Counted from the first letter of the stretch, positions 22,202 to 34,635 are shown. The stretch is DNA of 64,000 nucleotides from Carya illinoinensis (GCF_018687715.1 NC_056767.1:28588001-28652000); one strand, 5' to 3'. Translations and numbers: made by a program. The notes: generated from the sequence alone by a model not told the origin.

Positions 22202-22527
22202 GGGATCGGATGCAAAAGTGAGTGAGTTAATCTTGGAAGAACTGAAAGTTTGAAATGAAGATGTGGTAAGAGAAAACTTTAACAATGAAGAAGCCGACAT
22301 GATATGTAGGATGGCTATTAGTGGTAGAGGCACGGAAGATAAATAAATATGGAATTTCAGTAAAGATTGTAAATTATAGTTAAGAGTGCTTACCATGTGG
22401 CTCAAAATATAAGACAAATGTTAGTAAGGGAGAATTTGAGAATTAAAGTAGCAGAAAAGAGAAGGAAGAAAATCTAGAAACCAAATGTGTTTGGTAAAAC
22501 AAAGTACTTTCTATGGAGGGCAAATCA
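22202..22527 (+). pseudogene. LINE-2 zf-RVT domain, first part, cut by the copia element
   Basis: Degenerate sequence leads to KPNVFGKTKYFLWRANH, the start of the zf-RVT phrase VP.KV..FLWRA.H. The rest is found across the 13.9-kb copia insertion at 36396. Confidence 0.6.
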
Positions 22528-23056
22528 TGTTGAAGAAAGTTGTGTGGATACAGTAATCTGAAAAAATAAATGTGACTTTGAAGCTTGTAGAACACTATCT
22601 TTAAGGTGATAATTGCTCCCACTCAAAAGAGTTTGCTATCGGGTTACAAGCAATTCATCTCCAGGATACAACAAAGTCACCAACTGCAGATAGCAATTCT
22701 GAAGTCTTTCCTTCAGAGTTTCTTTATAAAATTGTGTAAGAGACTAAAAAAATGAGAGAATGGAATGAATAAATTCATGGGTCTCATCCTCTATTTATAG
22801 AGGGTGAAGTGACACCATGTGAAAAATCATAACTCTTAACTTGTGACTTCTCAACAGGTAGTTATAGTTTAAAGGTCATGTTATTTCATTTAGAGACCAA
22901 AGAACACACCTTGTCAAGTGGTTGGACACCACTCTCCCTAAAGGGAGGTCACTGGTTCGAACCACACCTATTCAACATTTCTGTTGAAATTATTTTGAAG
23001 CACACCAAGTAGGTCATCACACGGGCTGGTTCGACCCATGCGTGGCTTCGGCCCAC
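22528..23056 (-). repeat. Copia 3' LTR, distal half
   Basis: Matches 35604-36130 of the other LTR. It contains CTCTATTTATAGAGGG (TATA-like and palindromic) and a tRNA-like segment with GGTTCGAACC at 22954-22963. Confidence 0.85.
22911..22963 (+). promoter_or_regulatory. tRNA/SINE-like segment within the copia LTR
   Basis: TTGTCAAGTGG (A-box-like, 22911-22921), a perfect 5-bp stem with AAA/T loop (CTCCCTAAAGGGAG, 22934-22947) and GGTTCGAACC (B box, 22954-22963) occur with tRNA-like spacing. The other LTR has the same B box at 36029-36038 with the A box disturbed by small indels. It may be a captured SINE; activity is not shown. Confidence 0.45.
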
Positions 23057-24883
23057 TGTTGGGGACCTTGATCAAGCATCCAAACACTAAGGGTCTTATC
23101 CTCTCCATGTTGCTCCTCAAGTGACCGATAGGACTCATTTGCTTGGTGTAAATCACGTGTGACCCAAATGAAGCTTGGGTGAGATGAGGCTAGGATTCAA
23201 TGGTGGGAAGTATGGATGGTGTTTGGGCTAGGTGATCAAGGGTTGGGTGATGATGGTGCACGGCTAAGTGACCCTTGAAATGCTATGCGCCACTTGTGTG
23301 CTAGGGTTGGATGAAGGGTAATCTTGGCTAGGGTTTAGTGTAGGTTTCAGCCAAGGCAATAATAGAAGGTGGCTAGGGCTTAGGTGGCAATTGAATCTTC
23401 TACAAGTTAGGAATTGTGCAATTCCTAAAAAGTAGGGATTGAGATCTAGATTGACAAGGGCTGGCTGAAAATGAGTGTGATGGATAAGGTTCATGTGTTT
23501 TAGTGGGAAAATGGAATTTGAGTGATTCAATCAAGGGCTCTTGACCAATCACACAAATTATGGGAAATTAGGTGAGAGAAAATAGGATCTAGGGTTTTGG
23601 CCAAGCCAAGGAGGCTATGGCCAAATGGTGTATGTGAGATCTAGGGTTTTGTGGCTTGTTTGGTTATGGGAATATGGAGGTGGCGTGTAGGGCTTGATGT
23701 AAGGCTAGGGTTTTGTGACTTTGGGCAATTGAAGGTGGTATGTAAGGCAAAAGAACTAGACTGGCTGAAATATGTGTTTGGGAGATTGGAATCTTCAAGA
23801 AACTTCAAGGAAATCTTATGAATATGTGAGAAAACACATCAACACAAGAGATCTTGCAAACCACAACACAAACCGAAATGCCAATGAAGGATTCGGCTTC
23901 TCCACTCCAAATCAATCAACAAAAAGATAAAATAAAGAACAAAGGAACCAAACAATCTTTGATTCATGAATTGCACAAAGGATAGAAAGGAAACCTCAAA
24001 TATATCAACGAATAAATCGAATTACACCTATTCGCGAATTGCAAGGTTTGATCCTCTCCTTGGGGATTCACGAATTGCACTCGAAAAGAGCCCAACTGCA
24101 AGAAGCACCGAAAATAAAGAACTTCCAAGCCTATGACCGGCCACTCAATGTTTAAAATGACAAAAGATCCTAATGAAATGTCTAAGAGTCCTATTTATAG
24201 AGTTTACAAAGTGGAAACCCCCAAAAGGTCCCTAGGTAAATTAAAATAAATAAATAAAGCAAATGAAATAATAATTAAACAAATAATTAAATATGATAAA
24301 TAAAAATAATAAAATGGATAAATTAGCCATGGTGGTTGTGGCATGCAAGCCCATTGTGGGCTATGGTGGTGGATGGCTCACGGTTAGGCTAGTCATAGTT
24401 CTGTCTGTGGCTCGCTGCATGGCATGGCATGGTGCCATGCGTTAGTCAAGTGGTGGCCACGACATGGCGCTGTGCATGGCCTGTTGATGGTGGACATGGT
24501 ATGGTGCCAAGTTTAGGCCTGATGGTGGGCACAGGGTGATGCTGTGCTGCTACTGTGGTGCCCAGTCAAGTGGCTTGGGTGGTGGTCCTGCATGGCCCGG
24601 GCTAGTGGCCTAGGCGATGAGCATGCATGGCCCACTGATAGTTGGCACGTTGCTAGCCTCGCTAAGTAGTGCTGGGGCCCGTATGCATGGGCACAGATGC
24701 ACGCTCAAGGGCACGTGCAAGCCTGCACACATGGTCAGCGCACGGCCAATAGCCTCCATGGTTGCCCGCTGTGTGTCATGATCTAAGCCAAGGCATGCAA
24801 GTAGGCTAGCCATGTGACTGTCCTGACCCTCCATGAGTCATGTCGAGGTATGGTCCCAGGCAATTCTCCTGTGGATTGTGACA
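23057..24883 (-). repeat. Gypsy 3' LTR (1827 bp)
   Basis: Collinear with 28820-30728. Its last ~550 bp are GC-rich with many GGCATGG/GCCATGC motifs; that zone accounts for most of the length difference between the LTRs. Open frames within it (for example 24610-24834) are not genes. Confidence 0.88.
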
Positions 24884-25511
24884 TTCCCCCCTTCAAGCAC
24901 ATCCTTGTCCTCAAGGATCAACTGTGGAACCCTCGACACCCTTTCATCGTCTCCATGATCTACCTCCAATAACGAACTCCCCTCGTGCCTACTCAAGGCG
25001 TCCGCCACTTTGTTCTTCTTGCCCGGTTGGTAGATGATATCATATTCATATCCAAGCAACTTCACCAAGAACTTTTGTTGCTTGGGCGTCACTGTTTTTT
25101 GTTTAAGCAAATGCCTCAATGCTTGTTGATCCGTGACAATGGTAAACTTTCTTCCCAACAAATAAGGTCTCCACACCTTCACGGCATGCACAACCGCTAG
25201 CATCTCCCTAGCATAATCACTCCAAGCCTTTTTCATAGGTCCAAGTGCTTTAGAAATAAAGGCTATTGGTCTTTTTTCTTGAACCAAAATAGTCCCTATC
25301 CCTTTACCACTAGCATCGGTGTATACCTCAAAAGGCTTTTAAAGTTAGGTAGTGCTAGCACGAGAGTGGTCGTCATAGCCCTCTTCAACTCATCAAAGGC
25401 CTCCCTTGCCTCTTGGGTCCATGCAAAATTGTCCTTCAACAAGGATGTAAGCGGCTTAGCAATAAGCCCATAGTTATTCACAAACCACCTATAATAGCCG
25501 GTCAATTCCAA
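24884..25511 (-). pseudogene. Gypsy RNase H domain and fused polyprotein C-terminus
   Basis: Reading leftward: [20 protein letters not shown], then a frameshift near 25330, then RPIAFISKAL, YAREMLAVVHAVKVWRPYLL, TIVTDQQALRHLL and KNKVADALSRHEG, the hallmarks of gypsy RNase H (copying and removing RNA template in reverse transcription). Instead of the zinc-finger HHCC and DDE integrase that should follow, about 35 residues lead to LEDKDVLEGGNV and the LTR. Confidence 0.8.
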
Positions 25512-25520
25512 GAAACCCCT

Positions 25521-26657
25521 CTATGCCGAAATGTCATGTGGTAGTGGCCAATCAACCATGGCCTTAATCTTCCTTTGATCCACTTTCACCCCCTCCCCCG
25601 AGATGAAGTGACCAAGGTACTCAAGTTCCTTCTCCATAAAGGCGCATTTGGAAGCCTTAATGAAGAAGTTGTGCTCTTCCAAAATCTTCATCACAATTCT
25701 CAAGTGACTCTTGTGCTCTTCAATAGTCTTGGAGTAGACCAAGATGTCACCAAAAAATACCAACACAAACTTCCTCAATAATGGCTTGAAAATTGTGTTC
25801 ATGGCGGCTTGGAAAGTGGATGGAGCATTACATAATCCAAATGGCATAACAAGGTACTCAAAGTGCCCGGAATGTGTTCTAAAAGCCGTCTTGTGTATGT
25901 CTTCACTCTTCATTCTTATTTGAGGGTAGCCCGCCCTCAAGTCTAACTTGGAAAAAATTCTTGCACCATGAATCTCATCAAGCATCTCATCCACGGTTGG
26001 GATAGAGAATCTATCATTCACCGTGGCCTCATTTAAGGCTCTATAATCAGTACAAAACCTCCATGTCCCATCTTTCTTCCTCACTAGTAGCAAGGGAGAG
26101 GAAAATGGACTAGTACTTGGCCTTATCAAGCCATTCTTCAACATATCATCTACTTGCCTCTCCATCTCCCCTTTTTGAAAATGGGCATAATGATAAGATG
26201 GAACATTCACCGGCTTCTTTTCATCAACAAGCGCAATCTGGTGATCAAATAGTCTAGATGGTGGCAAAGTGGAAGGCACCTCTAGAACTCCCTGATGGTT
26301 TTCCAAAATTTCTCTTACTTCCACAGGCAGCCCCTCTAATTCATCTTTGTTGCCTTCTTTTTCACTTTTTTTCACATTACACAAGTAGTCTTCATTGGCC
26401 ACCATAATGGCGAAACAATAGGCTCCACCCTTGCACAACTTCTCAAACATGGTGGCCTCATAAGACTTGATTTCCTTTGGTGTCAATGTTGTCCATACTC
26501 TTTTCTTTGACCTGATCTTGAATTCCGTGGTCATCTTTCCATAATCATTTATCACTTTCCCAATGCTTCTAAGCCAAGCGTTGCCCAACACAACATCAAG
26601 ACCCACAAGTGCCAAAACATGAAGATCGGCTACAATCCTCACACCTTGTATGTTCAT
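25521..26657 (-). pseudogene. Gypsy reverse transcriptase, catalytic motif altered
   Basis: This 378-residue open frame covers the end of the protease and the polymerase: GLDVVLGNAWL, LPPSRLFDHQIALV, WRFCTDYRALNEATVN, FSKLDLRAGYPQIRM, FEYLVMPFGLCNAPSTFQAA and the catalytic box as VFFGDILVYS. The family has VFFDDILVYS; the first of the two catalytic aspartates is a glycine (GGT, reverse strand of 25749-25751). GYHQIRM is likewise GYPQIRM. An enzyme with this box should not polymerise DNA. Confidence 0.85.
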
Positions 26658-26830
26658 CTTTACTTCTTTGACAAGCCCTTAACATCTCAACTTGTCCTCA
26701 TTGGCTACCTTCACCTCAAATGGCTCTATGGCACATGACCTTAACCCAATCTTGGTGACGATATTGGTGTTGATAAAGTTATGGGTGGATCCATTATCCA
26801 CCAATAGAGTCACCTCAAATTTTCCTACTC
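26658..26830 (-). pseudogene. Gypsy aspartic protease active site region
   Basis: The minus strand reads VTLLVDNGSTHNFI at about 26763-26823; family members have D-S-G-S-T-H-N-F, so DNGST is slightly off consensus. A stop at 26829 separates it from gag and another near 26680 from the RT frame. Confidence 0.7.
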
Positions 26831-28330
26831 ATGCCATAACTCTCATAGATGTGGGTCTAGGTATACCCGAAATGGCATTCAAAGATAACTCGGCCTCCTC
26901 TAGTGGCTCACTAGATTCGGCCTCTTCTTGTTCTGACTCTTCACTACTTGTCTCCACATGGCCATCCTCTTCTACTTCCTTTGTTTCATCTTCAAGCAAC
27001 ACATATGCTTTTCCGGTATTACACTTGTGCTCTTTGCTCCATTTTTCACCACATTTGAAGCAAAGACCTTTCTTTATCCTCTCTTGGACCTCTTCTCTAG
27101 ATAACTTTTTCACTTCATATGGCTTTAGGTTTGATACATTCCCTTTCCCCTCCTTGCCTTTCCAAGTAACTTTGGTGTGCAAAGGTTTGAAAACTTTGCT
27201 CCCCATGTCCTTAGAATGACGCTTCTCAATGTGAGTGCTCTCCTCTAATATTTCGGCCATTCTCATAACTTCTTGTAAACTTCTAAGTTGTTTCAACTTT
27301 ATCTCCTTGGCAAGCCAAGTTTTCAACCCATCCACAAAAGTACCAAGTAGTGTTTCTTTAGACAAACCCCTTACCAAGGTTTGGAGTTGCCGAAACTCAT
27401 CAATGAAATGGTGTATTTTTCCCTCTTGTTTCTACTTTTCCAATTGCCCATGATGGTTGACAATTGGTGAAGGCCCAAATTGCATCAAGAATTCCTTTTC
27501 AAAGGCCGTCCAAAGTAGGCGCTTCCTCTCTTTATCATATTGATCACAAAGCTAACGCCACCACTTACTTGCTATTCCTTCAAGATGAAAACATGCTGTA
27601 GAAACTCTTTCTCTTCGTGGAACTTCATACACACGGAAATAATAGTCCACCTTGTCCAACCATTCATATGGATCCCCCCCATTGAACTTAGGGAAGTCCA
27701 CCTTTGGTCTCTTAGGTACCCGGTCATAAGCCCGGTTTTTAACTCTATCATCATAGTGGCGATCATCACCATTTCTTCTACCATGATGTCTTCTATCTCT
27801 CTCATGGTCATGGTGTCTTTTCTAAAATCGATTGTCATGGCCCAAAGGCCTCTCTTCCTCATGCTCATACTCGGCCTCATGGTCATCATCATGCCTTGGA
27901 ATCTCATACCTCACCCCTTGGTATTATCCTCTCATGCTTGGGGTTCTAGTGCGATTCCCCTCATTATGGATCCATCTCTTCATGGCCACATGATCGTTCT
28001 CAACACGACCTCCTCTTCTCATTTCAACTCTCGGTGGCTCATGCATAGACTCGGTCAAATTTGTTTCTACACCATCGACAAAAGCATCATGCCTTTGTCC
28101 ATTAGTCTCATGGCATTGCCCTTGGCCTTCAACAAGTCTCCTCTCCAATCTTTCTATGCTCTCATGTGTCTCTCTCCTTATGGTATCCATGGCTCTTCTA
28201 TTTTCAAGACTCTCTCGAGTAGTGGCATTCAAGGCCATCCTTAGTTTGGCCATGTTCGACCATGTTAGTATTGACCTCACTAAGAATGTCCACGACTTTG
28301 GAAGTATGCCCTTCAAGCATCTCTAGATGT
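26829..28330 (-). pseudogene. Gypsy gag, frame-shifted, with CCHC zinc knuckle
   Basis: Three successive frames are needed. 28316-27924 is the N-terminal region; about 27700 reads FPKFNGGDPYEWLDKVDYYF (retrotransposon gag domain) in a different frame; 27377-26829 includes FVDGLKTWLAKEIKL, a knuckle CFKCGEKWSKEHKC and an acidic tail. Gag forms the virus-like particle and binds RNA. Confidence 0.75.
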
Positions 28331-28819
28331 TCCCGGTTGGAACTCCTCTCTCCTTCAGCTTCTATATTGATCCCGGACATAGTGCTTGCAAACTAGCTTC
28401 TTAAACAACTTGCAAACTGACTTGCAAACTGAAAAATTATGTTTGGTGAAGCTTTGACAGCAACTTGGACTCTCTTTGGATAGTAGAATAGTCCTCAGAA
28501 GTCCAACCTTGAGTTGCCCACCTTTGTGGATGGACAACCCCTATTGCACAAGCACAAGTCCAACCACGGGTCCTCCACCTTCAAGGATGGCCGACCTCTT
28601 CAAGTAACACTACTCCGACCTCCTTAACCCCCAAACTACAATTTTCATATTCACAACCAACAAAAAATAAACAATGATGAGGTCTTCCGTGGACCTCCCA
28701 ATCAAATTCACAAGGGTTGAGTAAACGCGTCATTTACCTCTTGGAGAAGTGAGAACTTCTCAAAAATTCCACCAAGTAAAATTCTCATGATGAGACTCTC
28801 AATGAAAGCACCAATTTAG

Positions 28820-30728
28820 TGTTGGGGACCTCGATCAAGCCTTCAAACACTAAGAGTCCGATCCTCTCCATGTTGCTCCTCAAGTGACCGATAGGACTCC
28901 TTTGCTTGGTGTAGATCACGAGTAGCCCAAAGGAAGCTTGGGTGAGATGAGGCTAGGGTTCAATGGTAGAAAGTATGGATGGTGTTTGGGCTAGGTGATC
29001 ACGGGTTGGGTGATGATTGTGCACGGCTAAGTGACCCTTGAGATGCTATGCGCCACTTGTGTGCTAGGGTTGGATGAAGGGTAATCTTGGCTAGGGTTTA
29101 GTGTCGGTTTCGGCCAAGGAAAAAATGGAAATTGGCTAGGGCTTAGGTGGCAATTAGATCTCCTACAAGTTAGGAATTGTGCAAATCCTAAAAAGTAGGG
29201 ATTGAGATCTTGAGATCTAGATTGACAACGGCTGGCCGAAAATGAGTGGGATGGATAAGGTTGATGTGTTTTGGTGGGAAAATGGAATTTGAGTGAGTCA
29301 ATCAAGGGCTCTTGACCAATCACACAAATTATGGGAACTTGGGATGAAAGAAAATAGGATCTAGGGTTTTGGCCAAGCCAAAGAGGCTATGGCCAGATGG
29401 TGTATGTGAGATCTAGGGTTTTGTGGCTTGTTTGGTTATGGGAATATGGAGGTGGTGTGTAGGGCTTGATGTAAGGCTAGGGTTTTGTGGCTTTGGGCAA
29501 TTGAAGGTGGTGTGTAAGGCAAAAGAACTAGACTGGCCGAAATATGTGTTTGGGAGATGGGAATTTTGAAGAAAGTTTAAGGAAATCTCATGAACATGTG
29601 AGAAAACACATGAACACAAGAGATCTTGCAAACCACAACACAAATCGAAATCCCAATGAAGGATTCGGCTTCTCCACTCCAAATCAATCAACAAAAAGAT
29701 AAAATAAAGAACAAAGGAACCAAACAATTTTTTATTCACAAATTGGACAAAGTATTGAAAGGAAACCTCAAATATATTAAAGGATAAATCGAATCACACC
29801 TATTCGCGAATTGCAAGGTTTGATCCTCTCATTGGGGATTCACGAATTGCACCCCAAAAGAGCCCAACTGCAAGAAGCACCAAAAATGAAGAACTTCCAA
29901 GCCTATGGCCGGCCACTCAATGTTCAAAATGACAAAAGATCCTAATGAAATGTCTAAGAGTCCTATTTATAGAGTTTACAAAGTGGAAACCCCCAAAAGG
30001 TCCCTAGGCAAATTAAAATAAATAAATAAAGAAAATGAAATAATAATTAAACAAATAATTAAATATGATAAATAAAAATAATAAAATGGATAAATTAAAC
30101 ATGGTGGCCATGGCATGTAATGCCCATGGTGGGCTACGGTGGTACATGGCTCATGGCTAGGTTAGTCATGGTTTGGTCTACAGCTCGCTGCATGGCATTG
30201 CATAGTGCCATGTGTTGGTCAGGTGGCGGGCACAGCATGGCGCTGCGCATGGCCTGCTGATGGTGGGCATGACATGGTGCCAAGCCTAGGCCTGATGGTG
30301 GGCACAGGGTGATGCCATGCTATTGCTGTGGTGCCTGGGCTTGGGTGGTGGTCCTGCATGGCTAGGGCTGGTGGCCTGGGCGATGAGCATGCATGGCCCA
30401 AGTTAACAGTCTGGGCTATGGTGCTGCAAGACATGGGCTAGAGCCGTGCGCTGGATGGCATGTCTGGTGGGCATGCCACTAGCCTTGCCTGCAAGGCATG
30501 GGCTGGAGCCTTGCGCTGGATGGCGTGCCTGTGAGGGCATGCCACTAGCCTCGCTAAGTGGTGCTGGGGTACGCATGCATGCGCGCAAGTGCATGCTCAA
30601 GGGCACGCACAAGCCTGCACACATGGTTTGAGCTAAGGCATGCAAGCAGGCTAGCCATGTGACTATCCTGACCTTCCATGGGTCGTGTCGAGGTGTGGTC
30701 CTGGGCAATTCTTCTAGGGGTTGTGACA
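28820..30728 (-). repeat. Gypsy 5' LTR (1909 bp)
   Basis: Same boundaries as the 3' LTR. It carries extra GGCATGGGCTGGAGCC-type units around 30430-30540 that are absent or shorter in the other LTR, showing expansion of this internal tandem region after insertion. Confidence 0.88.
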
Positions 30729-31091
30729 CCCACCTCAGACATTGTGTCTATTCGGCCCATGTGTGGTACCTCTTCTGCCCAATCATCATGTCTCTTCAGC
30801 CCAACCGGTTCATCCCATGCGTGGTATCTCTTTAGACCAAGCATTATGTCTCTTTGGCCCAACTTGTTCAGCCCAAACATTGTGCCTATTCAAATCCAAC
30901 ACTTCACTTATTTCACAAAATAAATGAAAGTGTACTTGTGGAGTTTTGAACTCTTACCCTTTCATTTGAAACAACACATCACTACCACTGAACCAATGCA
31001 TTTCTTTGTGATAATGGTTCACTAAAATATATAACAACCCACATTCAATAAATTTCCATATTTAATATCACAATCTATAATAAAGATAACA
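30729..31091 (-). repeat. Copia 3' LTR, proximal half (after the gypsy insertion)
   Basis: Resumes with CCCACCTCAGACATTGTGTC, matching 36127 onward of the other LTR. It has additional GGCCCAT/CTCTTTGGCCC tandem units (30745-30880) and a ~65-bp stretch near 30955-31020 missing from the right LTR. Confidence 0.82.
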
Positions 31092-31655
31092 ATCCCCTAC
31101 TTAGATTACGATATTAAATTTTCAGTCAAATATTGATATCCTTATGCATACAAGAAGGTATCTCTTGACTTAAACCTTCAATTAGTGTAAGTATCTCAAA
31201 TTCTTAACAAAGTCAATGGTGGTCTAGACTTAAAACCAATACCCTATATGTTAAGAACGGAAATACCACACACATGATTCCATCCAATTTTAGTGAGATA
31301 ACTCACCAATTATTTGAACTAATACATATGCTCCATCCTGACGTTCATGAACATTTACAAAAGTAAACCTTAAACTTTTGCTAGAAGTTATCCCCACCTC
31401 TAATGTTTATATAGGTAAAGTTCCTTTCATGTCTCTGTTACTTCAGACACTAATTCAACTATTGAACTTTATTAAGAGCATAATACTCATCCTACATTTA
31501 GTGTAACAGCCAGCACTGACCATCCTGGAAGGGTTTCTCACATCACATTAAATTTCAGTACTATTCCAGCCACTTAACTGTAATTTGTTATTACCCATTA
31601 AACCTTAGACTATTTATTAATAGTGTAAGGTTGGGTTCCTACTATAGGTGACTTT

Positions 31656-32329
31656 TTAAAAGAAATGTTTCAAACCCATTCCATTAGATGTACTATTCAC
31701 CAAATCTCTCGAGAGTCCCTTTGTGAAAGGATCCGCCAAGTTTTTACTTGACCGCACATATACAATAGTGATAATTCCATTACTTATTAATTGTTTGACA
31801 TATTCATGTCTTAAGCTAATATGTCTAAATTTTCCATAATAGACTTTACTATAATCCCTAGACATAGTAGCTTCACTATCACAATGCGAAGAAATGGCTG
31901 ACATCAGCTGTGGCCACAACTTTATGTCGAATAACAAATTCCTCAGCCATTCTGCCTCATTGCCTGCTGCCGCCAAGGCTACAAATTCAGATTCCATAGT
32001 AGAATGTGAAATACATGTATGTTTCTTAGAAGCCCATGAGATAGCTCCACTACAAGGGTGAAAACCCAACCAGAAGTAGCCTTATTATCACTTGCACTAA
32101 TAATCTAACTAGCATCACAATATCCTTCTAATACAGCAGGAAAATTTGTATAATATAGTCCCAACGACCTAGTTCTTTTAAGGTACCCAAGGACTCTACT
32201 AATTGCTTTCCAATGCTCCATACTAGGATTACTTGTATATCTAGAAAGTTTATATACTGCAAAGGAAATATTTGGCCTAGTGCAATGCATAGCATACATT
32301 AAGCTACCAATTACACTAGCATATTCCAA
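31656..32329 (-). pseudogene. Copia RNase H
   Basis: [35 protein letters not shown], then after a break ISWASKKHTCISHSTMESEF, EAEWLRNLL and RHISLRHEYVKQLI, the standard copia RNase H series. A stop at about 32105 divides it. Sequence 31092-31655 is non-coding 3' leader plus polypurine tract. Confidence 0.82.
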
Positions 32330-33060
32330 CTGAGCAACTGCTCTACCAGCATTCTCAGTTAATTTAAATGAAGAGTCATATGGGGTATTTGCTTCTTTAA
32401 TTCCTATATGTTGAAATTTAAGAAGTATTTTCTCAACGTAATGAGATTGACATAAGCATAACCCCCACTATTTTTCTTTACTTTGCCCACCAAAATAGTG
32501 TCAACTTCATTAAGATCCTTCATTTTGAACTTTGAAGATAAATACTTCCTGGTTTATTCCAAATATAAGTTAGTCATCCACATAAAGACATATTATTATA
32601 CCATAACAATCAATAAATATAAAATATATACATTTATCAGCATTATTATGTCGAAATCCATGAAATAAAATTACTGAATCAAATTTCTCGTGTCATTGTT
32701 TTGGTGCTTGCTTTAATCCATACAATGACTTAATTAATTTGCAAACTTTCTTTTCTTGCCCATGCATAACAAATCCTTCTAGTTGTTCCATGTACACCTC
32801 TTCATCCAGTTCACCATTTAGGAAACCAGTTTTAACATCCATTTGGTGTACATATAAATTATATATTGAAGCCAGTGCCATAAGCACTTTAATGGATGTA
32901 AATCTAGCCACTGGGGCATATGTATCAAAATAATCCATGCCCTCTTTTTGTTTAAAACCTTTGGCTACTAATCTGGCCTTAAAAGTTTGAAGAGACCCAT
33001 CTGTATTGTATTTTCTTCTAAATACCTATTTACAACCAATATGTTTTGATCCAGGAGGCA
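32330..33060 (-). pseudogene. Copia reverse transcriptase
   Basis: YFDTYAPVARFTSIKVLMAL, YVHQMDVKTGFLNGELDEEV, CKLIKSLYGLKQAPKQ and, after a stop, CLYVDD followed directly by another stop. The catalytic YVDD is present but the frame is broken on both sides. Confidence 0.82.
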
Positions 33061-34032
33061 AGTCAACTAAAACCTGAGTATTGTTTGACAATATTGAGTC
33101 CACTTCATCATTTATAGCCTCTTGCCAAAATGCAACATCTCTAGAAGTCATAGCTTCTTTAAATGTTTTTGGATCTTCTTCTATATTTAATAAAATGGGT
33201 ATTTTATTTAAAAATTCATCTCTATTTCCTTCCAAAAGGAAAATAATGGCCTGAGATGATACAAAATCTGGATCCAAGCTTTTATCTTTTTTGACTCCTT
33301 GACTTCTCCTAGGTCTAGCCAATGTGTTAGGAATTATACAATTCATTTTCCAACTCAAGTTAGATTCTGGTGTTTGAGTAGGATCTGATACTACTTTGGA
33401 GTCATTATAGAATTTATCTTCAATAAACTCTACATCCTTTGATTCTACTATAATGTTAGAATCCAAATCCAAAAGTCTAAATGCTTTTGAATTCTCAGCA
33501 TATCCTATAAAAACACTCTTGATTGCCCTTGGACCTAATTTTGTTCTTTTTGGGTCCGGAACTCTATAAAAGGCTAAACAGCCTCATACCGTTAGGTACT
33601 CCAGATTTGGTTTCCTACCTTTCCACAATTCATATGGTGAAACTTTGAATTTCAAATAAGGTATTCTATTATGCAAAGAACATGTTGTGAGCAATGCTTC
33701 ACCCCTACAAATTAAAAGATAATTTTGCATTCAATGTCATAGCATTTAACATATCAACTAGTGTCCTATTTTTTCTTTCTGCTAAACCATTTTGTTGTGG
33801 GGTATAGGGTGCACCAGTTTGATGTATTATGCCATTCTCCTAATTTAGTAGGAAAATATTCACCACCCTTGTCACTATGAAGTATCTTAATTTTCTTTTC
33901 CTTTTGATTTTCAACAACAGACTTATAATATTTGAACATATTAAAGGCCTCATCCCTACTTTCCATTAAGTATACATATGTATATCTTGAAAAATCATCA
34001 ATAAAAGTAATAAAATATCTATTGTCTCTCAT
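33061..34032 (-). pseudogene. Copia integrase and integrase-RT linker
   Basis: Integrase core: FITFIDDFSRYTYVYLMESR and KIKILHSDKGGEY (catalytic aspartates), then frameshifts near 33800. The linker (33026-33472) reads ALARPRRSQGVKKDKS-like and DVAFWQEAINDEVDSI, the usual approach to the RT. Confidence 0.78.
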
Positions 34033-34409
34033 CTAGTTAAAATACCATTTAGTTCACAAATATCAGAATGTACAAGTTCTAATAATTGTGTATTTCTGTC
34101 TGTTTTAGGGAAATGTTTCTTTGTCATTTTTGCTTGAATATAAATTTCACATTTAGCACCATGTCCACGATTATATGGAATTAAACTATGTTTAGATATA
34201 AACTTTAAAGATTTAAAATTCAAATGTGCTAAACGATTATGCCACAACGTAGAAGACTCAATAATATAAGCATAATCAGAACTTATTTTATTAATACTTA
34301 GTTTATACATTCCATCACAAGAGTACCATTTTTCACCAAACACTCTCCCTTTGGAAAGAATTACACTATCAGACTCGATTACGGTCTTGACAACTTTTTT
34401 ACAAAGCAA
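34029..34409 (-). pseudogene. Copia GAG-pre-integrase domain
   Basis: KISSDYAYIIESSTLWHNRL and AHLNFKSLKFISKH match the HxxxH...CxxC zinc-binding domain before copia integrases; the second half reads GAKCEIYIQAKMTKKHFPK with one Cys position altered. Confidence 0.75.
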
Positions 34410-34635
34410 ATTTGCAGATACAAGATTTTTTTTATTTTTTTATTTCTGGGATATGAAGAACATTGATAAGAATAAGTTTCTTCCCAAAAGTGAACTAAAG
34501 TTCCCTAGTTCCTTTTCCCACAACTTTTGCAGAGTTATGATTTCCCATTAGCACTATATGTCCATCTGTTGTATCTTCATAATTTTTGAATTGAGATCTC
34601 TGATTGCAAACATGGACGGTAACGCCTAAATCATA

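Larger units (their letters stand above)
23057..30728 (-). mobile_element. Ty3/gypsy LTR retrotransposon (minus strand) without integrase, nested in the copia LTR
   Basis: LTRs lie at 23057-24883 (3') and 28820-30728 (5'), starting TGTCACAA and ending GGTCCCCAACA in element orientation. The target duplication CCCAC is perfect (23052-23056 and 30729-30733). A polypurine tract GAAGGGGGGAA abuts the 3' LTR and TTGGTGCTTTCATTGAG follows the 5' LTR as probable primer-binding region. The 3.9-kb interior encodes gag, protease, RT and RNase H, but the integrase is absent: RNase H passes after ~35 residues into LILEDKDVLEGGNV, the usual C-terminus of such polyproteins. That points to an internal deletion of the integrase. 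Confidence 0.88.

Noticed and set aside
22911..22963. Functional tRNA gene
   Set aside because: A and B boxes are present but no acceptor stem pairs across the expected ends; treated as a tRNA-like/SINE remnant in an LTR.
24610..24834. Open frames in the GC-rich gypsy LTR ends (also 30219-30729)
   Set aside because: They arise from GC-rich tandem repeats in the LTR and are not conserved in frame between the two LTRs.
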